Assembly (NCBI RefSeq): GCF_014712225.1
Contig: NZ_JACXBW010000003.1
Coordinates: forward strand, 367,640 to 431,639
Direction of reading: 5' to 3'
DNA: 64,000 nt
Source: Pseudarthrobacter sulfonivorans
GTDB lineage: Bacteria; Actinomycetota; Actinomycetes; Actinomycetales; Micrococcaceae
Of the stretch, positions 58,780 through 64,000 are shown one piece after another. The stretch's first letter is position 1; every line of letters starts with the position of its first letter. The notes beneath the pieces were generated by a model that was not told where the DNA came from, did not search any database, and saw only the letters and a list, made by a program, of their open reading frames with translations. Both the position numbers and the translations under genes were made by a program.

Positions 58780-60906
58780 GTGCCACATTTGGAAGAGCAA
58801 GAACTGTCATGGACCAGCTTGGACCAGCGCGCGGTGGACACAGCCCGTGTTCTGGCCGCAGACGCTGTGGAGAAGGTCGGCAACGGCCACCCCGGTACGG
58901 CCATGAGCCTGGCCCCGGCCGCGTACCTTCTCTTCCAGAAGCTCATGCGCCACGACCCGCGCAACCCGGACTGGCTGGGACGTGACCGTTTCATCCTCTC
59001 TCCCGGCCACACCTCGCTGACCCTGTACATCCAGCTGTTCCTCTCCGGCTACGGCCTGGAACTGAAGGACCTGGAAGCGCTGCGTACCTGGGATTCCCTG
59101 ACGCCGGGCCACCCCGAGTACAAGCACACCGCGGGTGTGGAGATCACCACGGGTCCGCTGGGCCAGGGCCTTGCCTCCTCGGTCGGGTTCGCGTACTCGC
59201 AGCGCCGGATGCGCGGCCTCTTCGACGCCGATGCTGCCGAGGGCAGCAGCCCGTTCGACCACACCATCTGGGTCATCGCCTCCGACGGCGACATGCAGGA
59301 AGGCGTCACGTCCGAGGCTTCCTCGCTGGCCGGGCACCAGGAACTGGGCAACCTCGTGGTGATCTACGACGAGAACCACATCTCCATCGAGGACGACACC
59401 GACATCTCCTTCACCGAGGATGTCTTGAAGCGCTACGAGGCCTACGGCTGGCACACCCAGCGCGTGGACTGGACCAAGACCGGCGAATACGTCGAAGACG
59501 TGCAGGAGCTCTACTCCGCGCTGCTCGCGGCGAAGGCTGAGACCTCCAAGCCGTCCATCATCTCGCTGCGCACCATCATCGGCTACCCGGCCCCGAAGAA
59601 GCAGAACACCGGCAAGATCCATGGTTCAGCCCTGGGCGCAGAGGAAGTGGCCGGCCTCAAGAAGGTCCTGGGCTTCGATCCGGCCAAGTCCTTCGACATC
59701 GACCAGGACGTCCTGGCCCACGCCCGCTCCGTGGTTGACCGCGGCGCCGCTGCCCGCAAGGAATGGGAAGAGTCCTTCAACGCCTGGCAGGCAGCCAACC
59801 CCGAAGGCGCGGCACTCCTGCAGCGCATTGAGGCCCGCGAACTGCCTGCAGGCCTGGACGCCGCCCTGCCGGTCTTCGAAGCCGGCAAGGACGTCTCCAC
59901 CCGCGCCGCCTCGGGCAAGGTCCTGAACGCACTGGGCCCGGTCCTGCCCGAACTGTGGGGAGGCTCTGCCGACCTGGCCGAGTCCAACAACACCACCATC
60001 GAGGGCTCGCCGTCGTTCGTCCCGGCGTCCAAGCAGACCGACGCCTGGTCCGGCAACCCGTACGGCCGCGTCCTGCACTTCGGCATCCGCGAGCACGCTG
60101 CGGCGTCGATCGTGAACGGCATCTCGCTGCACGGCCGGACCCGCGCCTTCTCCGGCACGTTCCTGATCTTCTCCGACTACCAGCGCCCGGCCATCCGCCT
60201 CGGCGCGCTGATGGGTGTCCCCTCGCTGTACGTGTGGACGCACGACTCCATCGGCCTGGGCGAAGACGGCCCCACCCACCAGCCGGTAGAGCAGCTGGCC
60301 ACCCTGCGCGCCATCGTGGGCCTGGACGTTGTCCGCCCCGGTGACGCCAACGAGGTCGCCGTGGCATGGAAGACCATGCTGGAGAACCACGAAAACCCGG
60401 CGGGCATTGTCCTGACCCGCCAGAACATCCCCACCTACGCACGTGGCGAGGGCACGGCCGACGGCGAGACCTTCGGTTCCGTTGCCGGCGTCGCCAAGGG
60501 CGGATACGTGCTTGCAGAAGCGGCCAAGGACGGCGCCACCGTACCGGCCGACGTGATCCTGATCGGCACCGGTTCCGAGGTCCAGCTGGCCATCCAGGCC
60601 CGCGAAGCCCTCCAGGCCGAGGGGATCGCCGCCCGCGTGGTTTCCATGCCGTGCGTCGAGTGGTTCAACAAGCAGGACGCGGCTTACCGCGAGTCCGTCC
60701 TGCCCGCCGCCGTCAAGGCCCGCGTCTCTGTCGAGGCCGGCCTGGCCCTGGGCTGGCGGGAGTTCGTCGGCGACGCCGGCCGCTCCATCAGCCTCGAACA
60801 CTACGGCGCTTCCGCCGACTACAAGCGCCTCTTCAAGGAGTTCGGCATCACCGCGGAGGCTGTCGCCGCCGCCGCCAAGGACTCCCTCGCCGGCCTTCAG
60901 GCCTAA
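58780..60906 (+). CDS. tkt: Transketolase
   Basis: This 708-residue thiamine diphosphate enzyme belongs to the pentose phosphate pathway. The N-terminal TPP-binding domain has [40 protein letters not shown] and [20 protein letters not shown]. The second domain has [35 protein letters not shown] and [20 protein letters not shown]. The start is GTG 58780; [20 protein letters not shown] is the usual form. It is first in the tkt-tal-pgi-zwf operon. Confidence 0.97.
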   Translation: MPHLEEQELSWTSLDQRAVDTARVLAADAVEKVGNGHPGTAMSLAPAAYLLFQKLMRHDPRNPDWLGRDRFILSPGHTSLTLYIQLFLSGYGLELKDLEALRTWDSLTPGHPEYKHTAGVEITTGPLGQGLASSVGFAYSQRRMRGLFDADAAEGSSPFDHTIWVIASDGDMQEGVTSEASSLAGHQELGNLVVIYDENHISIEDDTDISFTEDVLKRYEAYGWHTQRVDWTKTGEYVEDVQELYSALLAAKAETSKPSIISLRTIIGYPAPKKQNTGKIHGSALGAEEVAGLKKVLGFDPAKSFDIDQDVLAHARSVVDRGAAARKEWEESFNAWQAANPEGAALLQRIEARELPAGLDAALPVFEAGKDVSTRAASGKVLNALGPVLPELWGGSADLAESNNTTIEGSPSFVPASKQTDAWSGNPYGRVLHFGIREHAAASIVNGISLHGRTRAFSGTFLIFSDYQRPAIRLGALMGVPSLYVWTHDSIGLGEDGPTHQPVEQLATLRAIVGLDVVRPGDANEVAVAWKTMLENHENPAGIVLTRQNIPTYARGEGTADGETFGSVAGVAKGGYVLAEAAKDGATVPADVILIGTGSEVQLAIQAREALQAEGIAARVVSMPCVEWFNKQDAAYRESVLPAAVKARVSVEAGLALGWREFVGDAGRSISLEHYGASADYKRLFKEFGITAEAVAAAAKDSLAGLQA

Positions 60907-60929
60907 TCCAGAATTCAGGAGATAACACC

Positions 60930-62045
60930 ATGACTACCCCTACGCAGCAGCTCTCCGACGCCGGAGTATCCATCTGGCTTGATGACCTTTCCCGCAGCCG
61001 CCTCGAAACCGGCACGCTGCGCAAGCTCATCGAAGAGAAGAACGTGGTTGGTGTGACCACCAACCCGTCCATCTTCCACGCAGCCATCACTTCGGGCTCG
61101 GACTACGACGCCACCATCGCTGCCCAGGCAGCGGCCGGGGCAACCATCGAGGAGACCATCTTCGAAATCACCACCACCGACGTCGCCGACGCCTGCGACC
61201 TGTTCGCCCCCGTGGCAGCAGCAACCAAGGGTGTTGACGGCCGCGTGTCCATCGAAGTTGACCCGCGCCTCGCCTGGGACACCGCCGGCACCATCGCCGA
61301 AGCCAAGCACCTCTACAAGAAGGTGAACAAGGACAACGTCCACATCAAGATCCCGGCAACGCTCGAAGGCCTGGAAGCGATCACCGCTACCCTCGCCGAG
61401 GGCATCAGCGTGAACGTGACGCTGATCTTCTCGTTGGAGCGCTACCGCGCCGTCATCAACGCCTTCCAGTCCGGCCTGGAGCAGGCCAAGGAGAACGGGC
61501 ACGACCTGTCCACGATCCACTCCGTCGCCTCGTTCTTCGTCTCCCGCGTGGACTCGGAAATCGACAAGCGCCTCGACGCCCTCGGCACCGACGAAGCCAA
61601 GGCACTCAAGGGCAAGGCCGGCGTCGCCAACGCCCGCCTCGCGTACCAGGTCTACGAAGAGCAGTTCGCCACCGAGCGCTGGGCGGTGCTGGCCGAAGCC
61701 GGCGCACTCCCCCAGCGGCCGCTGTGGGCCTCCACCGGCGTGAAGGACCCGGCCTACCCCGACACCCTGTACGTCACCGAACTCGTCGCCCCGGGCGTGG
61801 TCAACACCATGCCGGAGAAGACCCTCGACGCCACGTTCGACCACGGAGTCGTCACCGGCGACACCGTCTCCGGCACCTACGCCGACGCCAACGCCACGCT
61901 GGACGCACTGGACGCACAGGGCATCTCCTACAACGAGGTTGTAGCCCTCCTCGAATCCGAAGGCCTGGACAAGTTCGTGGCGAGCTGGAAAGAACTGCTG
62001 GCCGACGTCGAAGCCGCCCTTGCCTCTGCACGGAAGGTTTCCTAA
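60930..62045 (+). CDS. tal: Transaldolase
   Basis: This 371-residue transaldolase of the long actinobacterial type transfers dihydroxyacetone units. The Schiff-base Lys is K140 in [17 protein letters not shown]. Other marks are [15 protein letters not shown] near the N-terminus, [33 protein letters not shown] and [23 protein letters not shown] precedes the ATG at 60930, 23 nt after the tkt stop. Confidence 0.96.
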   Translation: MTTPTQQLSDAGVSIWLDDLSRSRLETGTLRKLIEEKNVVGVTTNPSIFHAAITSGSDYDATIAAQAAAGATIEETIFEITTTDVADACDLFAPVAAATKGVDGRVSIEVDPRLAWDTAGTIAEAKHLYKKVNKDNVHIKIPATLEGLEAITATLAEGISVNVTLIFSLERYRAVINAFQSGLEQAKENGHDLSTIHSVASFFVSRVDSEIDKRLDALGTDEAKALKGKAGVANARLAYQVYEEQFATERWAVLAEAGALPQRPLWASTGVKDPAYPDTLYVTELVAPGVVNTMPEKTLDATFDHGVVTGDTVSGTYADANATLDALDAQGISYNEVVALLESEGLDKFVASWKELLADVEAALASARKVS

Positions 62046-62051
62046 CCCACT

Positions 62052-63686
62052 ATGAGCACACTCAGCTACGACGCCACCGGCGCCGCGCAGCAGGCACTCG
62101 AGCAGCACCTGCCCGCCCTGGTGGCGGACCGTATTGCCACCCGGATCTTCGCGAAGGACCATACCCTGTGGGGTCCCGACGCTGAGGCCGAGTCTGCTGT
62201 CCGCCTGGGCTGGGTCGAGGCGGCTACCGTCTCGCAGGCCCTGGTGCCGGGCATCCTGGAGCTCCGTGATGCGTTGAGGGCCGACGGCGTGACCCGGATC
62301 GTGTTGTGCGGGATGGGCGGTTCCTCGCTGGCTCCCGAGGTGATCGCCGGCACCGCCGGCGTCGAGCTGACTGTGCTGGACAGCACGGACCCGGACCAGG
62401 TCCGGGCTGCCCTCGCGGACCGGCTGGCCGAAACCGCGATTGTGGTGTCGTCCAAGTCCGGTTCGACTTTGGAGACCGACTCCCAGCGGCGGATCTTCGA
62501 GCACGCCTTCACCGAGGCCGGCCTCGATGCGAAGAGCCGGATCATCATTGTCACCGATCCCGGCTCCCCGCTGGATAAGGCGTCGCGTGAGGCCGGCTAC
62601 CGTGCCGTGTTCAACGCGGACCCGAATGTCGGCGGCCGGTACTCGGCCCTGACCGCGTTCGGCCTGGTCCCGTCGGGGCTGGCCGGGGTCGATATCCAGG
62701 CCTTCCTGGACGAGGCCGAGGAGGCCGCCGAGATCCTCAATGACGATGCCCCGGAGAACATCGGGCTGGCGCTCGGAACGGCACTCGGCGGAACCAACCC
62801 GCTGCGGAACAAAATTGTCATCGCCGAGGACGGCTCGGGCATTGTGGGCTTCGCCGACTGGGCCGAACAGCTCATCTCCGAATCCACGGGCAAGCTGGGC
62901 ACCGGCGTCCTGCCGGTGGTGGCCGGCCCCGACTCCCCGGAGGTCACCTCCGGGGCCGGTGACGTCCTGGTGGTCCGGCTGGTCGCCGCGGATGCCGACG
63001 TCGAGCTCGGGGAGAACGAAGTGGCCATCGCCGGCGGCCTCGCCACCCAGATGATGGTGTGGGAGTTCGCGACGGCCGTTGCCGGCCGGCTGCTGGGGAT
63101 CAACCCGTTCGACCAGCCTGACGTTGAGGCGGCGAAGGTCGCCGCCCGCGGCCTGCTCGATGCCCAGCCCGAACCCACGCCGGCCGCGTTTGTCGACGGC
63201 GCCATCGAGGTCCGCGGCGGCGACTGGCTCCGCGGTGCAGCCACTGCGGAGGAGGCCGTGGGCGCCCTCCTCGGGACCCTCGATGACGAGAGCTACCTCA
63301 GTGTCCAGGCCTACTTTGACCGGCTGGCCTTCGCCGGGCTGGAAGGCATCCGCGACCGGCTCGCCGGCGCGAGCGGCCGTCCCGTCACGTTCGGCTGGGG
63401 CCCGCGCTTCCTGCACTCGACCGGACAGTTCCACAAGGGCGGCCCCGCCATCGGCGTCTTCCTCCAGGTCACCGCGGCCCCCGCGGAGGACCTCGCCATC
63501 CCGGACCGTCCCTTCACCTTCGGGGAACTGATTGCCGCCCAGGCCGCCGGCGACGCCCAGGTCCTGGCCGGCCACGGCCGCCCGGTCCTGCGCCTGCACC
63601 TCACCGACCGCGCCGCCGGCGTCGCACAGCTGCAGGGCATCATCGCAGCACTGGGCTCCCGCTCCGCATCCGTCACCGACAACTGA
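62052..63686 (+). CDS. pgi: Glucose-6-phosphate isomerase
   Basis: This 544-residue two-SIS-domain isomerase interconverts glucose-6-P and fructose-6-P. Visible are RIVLCGMGGSSLAPEVIAGT, VVSSKSGSTLETDSQRRIFE, RYSALTAFGLVPSGLAGVDI and the C-terminal RFLHSTGQFHKGGPAIGVFL with the catalytic Lys. The sequence is of the divergent type often fused to transaldolase in other bacteria. Here it is separate and 6 nt after tal. Confidence 0.94.
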   Translation: MSTLSYDATGAAQQALEQHLPALVADRIATRIFAKDHTLWGPDAEAESAVRLGWVEAATVSQALVPGILELRDALRADGVTRIVLCGMGGSSLAPEVIAGTAGVELTVLDSTDPDQVRAALADRLAETAIVVSSKSGSTLETDSQRRIFEHAFTEAGLDAKSRIIIVTDPGSPLDKASREAGYRAVFNADPNVGGRYSALTAFGLVPSGLAGVDIQAFLDEAEEAAEILNDDAPENIGLALGTALGGTNPLRNKIVIAEDGSGIVGFADWAEQLISESTGKLGTGVLPVVAGPDSPEVTSGAGDVLVVRLVAADADVELGENEVAIAGGLATQMMVWEFATAVAGRLLGINPFDQPDVEAAKVAARGLLDAQPEPTPAAFVDGAIEVRGGDWLRGAATAEEAVGALLGTLDDESYLSVQAYFDRLAFAGLEGIRDRLAGASGRPVTFGWGPRFLHSTGQFHKGGPAIGVFLQVTAAPAEDLAIPDRPFTFGELIAAQAAGDAQVLAGHGRPVLRLHLTDRAAGVAQLQGIIAALGSRSASVTDN

Positions 63687-63702
63687 AGGTTCCACAGCAA
63701 CC

Positions 63703-64000
63703 ATGCCAGAAACTGAAAACGGCAGAACGTCCGGGCTGCGTACCGGACGGCCGGGCCGTAATCCGCTCCGGGATCCGCGGGACCGCCGCCTGAACCGGAT
63801 CGCGGGTCCGTCCTCGTTGGTGCTCTTCGGAGTGACCGGGGACCTTGCCCGGAAGAAGCTCATGCCGGCCGTGTATGACCTGGCGAACCGGGGCTTGTTG
63901 CCGCCGAGTTTCGCGCTGGTCGGGTTCGGCCGGCGCGGCTGGAGCCATGCGGAGTTCGCCGCCCAGGTGGAGGAGTCCGTGCGGGCTTACGCGCGGACGC
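63703..64000 (+). CDS. zwf: Glucose-6-phosphate 1-dehydrogenase, N-terminal fragment
   Basis: The first 99 codons of Zwf are present, cut by the window edge. SSLVLFGVTGDLARKKLMPA is the dinucleotide motif GxTGDLA; ALVGFGRRGWSHAEFAAQVE follows. A basic N-terminal stretch (RTGRPGRNPLRDPRDRR) is usual in actinobacterial forms. The catalytic Lys/His lie beyond the window. The ATG is 16 nt after pgi. Confidence 0.95.
   Translation, partial: MPETENGRTSGLRTGRPGRNPLRDPRDRRLNRIAGPSSLVLFGVTGDLARKKLMPAVYDLANRGLLPPSFALVGFGRRGWSHAEFAAQVEESVRAYART

Noticed and set aside
60915..63863. 982-codon open frame on the minus strand
   Set aside because: It is antisense to tal, pgi and zwf, whose products are unmistakable. 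The translation is a Gly/Val/Asp-rich shadow caused by high GC at third positions.

Overview
The window is high-GC actinobacterial DNA. It most resembles Arthrobacter, Pseudarthrobacter or a related Micrococcaceae genus. The evidence is strong G/C bias at third codon positions, frequent GTG/TTG starts, many leaderless-type promoters (TANNNT 6-7 nt before the start codon), a DUF4193 protein, DUF3099-SURF1 neighbours, a GlgC/GlgM-type pair, and a suf-ABC-ctaA-ctaB-tkt-tal-zwf order that parallels Mycobacterium tuberculosis Rv1446c-Rv1466. It is essentially core chromosome: no rRNA, CRISPR array, phage or insertion sequence is visible. The first 8 kb is the least conserved and most accessory-looking part.

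Layout. 0-8 kb: the N-terminus of an M20-type peptidase, tRNA-Leu(GAG), several lineage-specific membrane proteins, a decayed paralogue fragment, two large lipoproteins and about 1.1 kb with no convincing gene. 8-12 kb: DUF4193 protein, GatB/YqeY protein, M50-type membrane protease (with an overlapping short uORF), Xi-class GST and a FUSC-like membrane protein. 12-19 kb: a fatty-acid oxidation divergon (HtdX-like hydratase, FabG4-like reductase, FadA2-like thiolase on one strand; TetR regulator and acyl-CoA dehydrogenase/oxidase on the other) sharing a near-ideal 33-bp palindromic operator. 19-22 kb: divergent glycogen/alpha-glucan genes glgA(glgM)/glgC. 22-28 kb: an unusual SDR, a flavin-binding protein, the transglutaminase / alpha-E / circularly permuted ATP-grasp cassette and a YeiH-like exporter. 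28-43 kb: housekeeping genes (pepN, lipoate ligase, rpmE2, TrmH-like methyltransferase, TauE-like transporter, serB, two SDRs, DUF3099-SURF1 cluster, YbaK, map, ABC-F). 43-48 kb: biotin ECF transporter bioYMN, a thiolase/acyl-CoA ligase pair and a neutral zinc metallopeptidase. 49-54 kb: the suf operon (sufR-sufB-sufD-Rieske-sufC-sufT) without sufS/sufU. 54-64 kb: ABC exporter, ctaA, ctaB, then the pentose-phosphate/glycolysis run tkt-tal-pgi-zwf, which continues past the window.

How the genes work together. The 49-64 kb block links Fe-S assembly, heme A synthesis for cytochrome oxidase (SURF1 lies separately at 39 kb), and NADPH/pentose production. The 12-19 kb block forms a complete set of oxidation-cycle activities under a local TetR repressor. 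The 24-27 kb cassette is a conserved set of predicted peptide-bond-forming and peptide-processing proteins.

The most interesting non-coding signals are: (i) a 32-nt-periodic array of a CGCTCT-type motif, three copies in one orientation and three inverted, between convergent ctaA and ctaB; (ii) two copies of a 63-nt palindromic element after pepN and after the zinc peptidase, one of which supplies the last codons of pepN; and (iii) other long perfect palindromes concentrated between convergent genes. No entirely new multigene system can be demonstrated from sequence alone. The repeat families and several enzymes with altered catalytic residues are the best leads.
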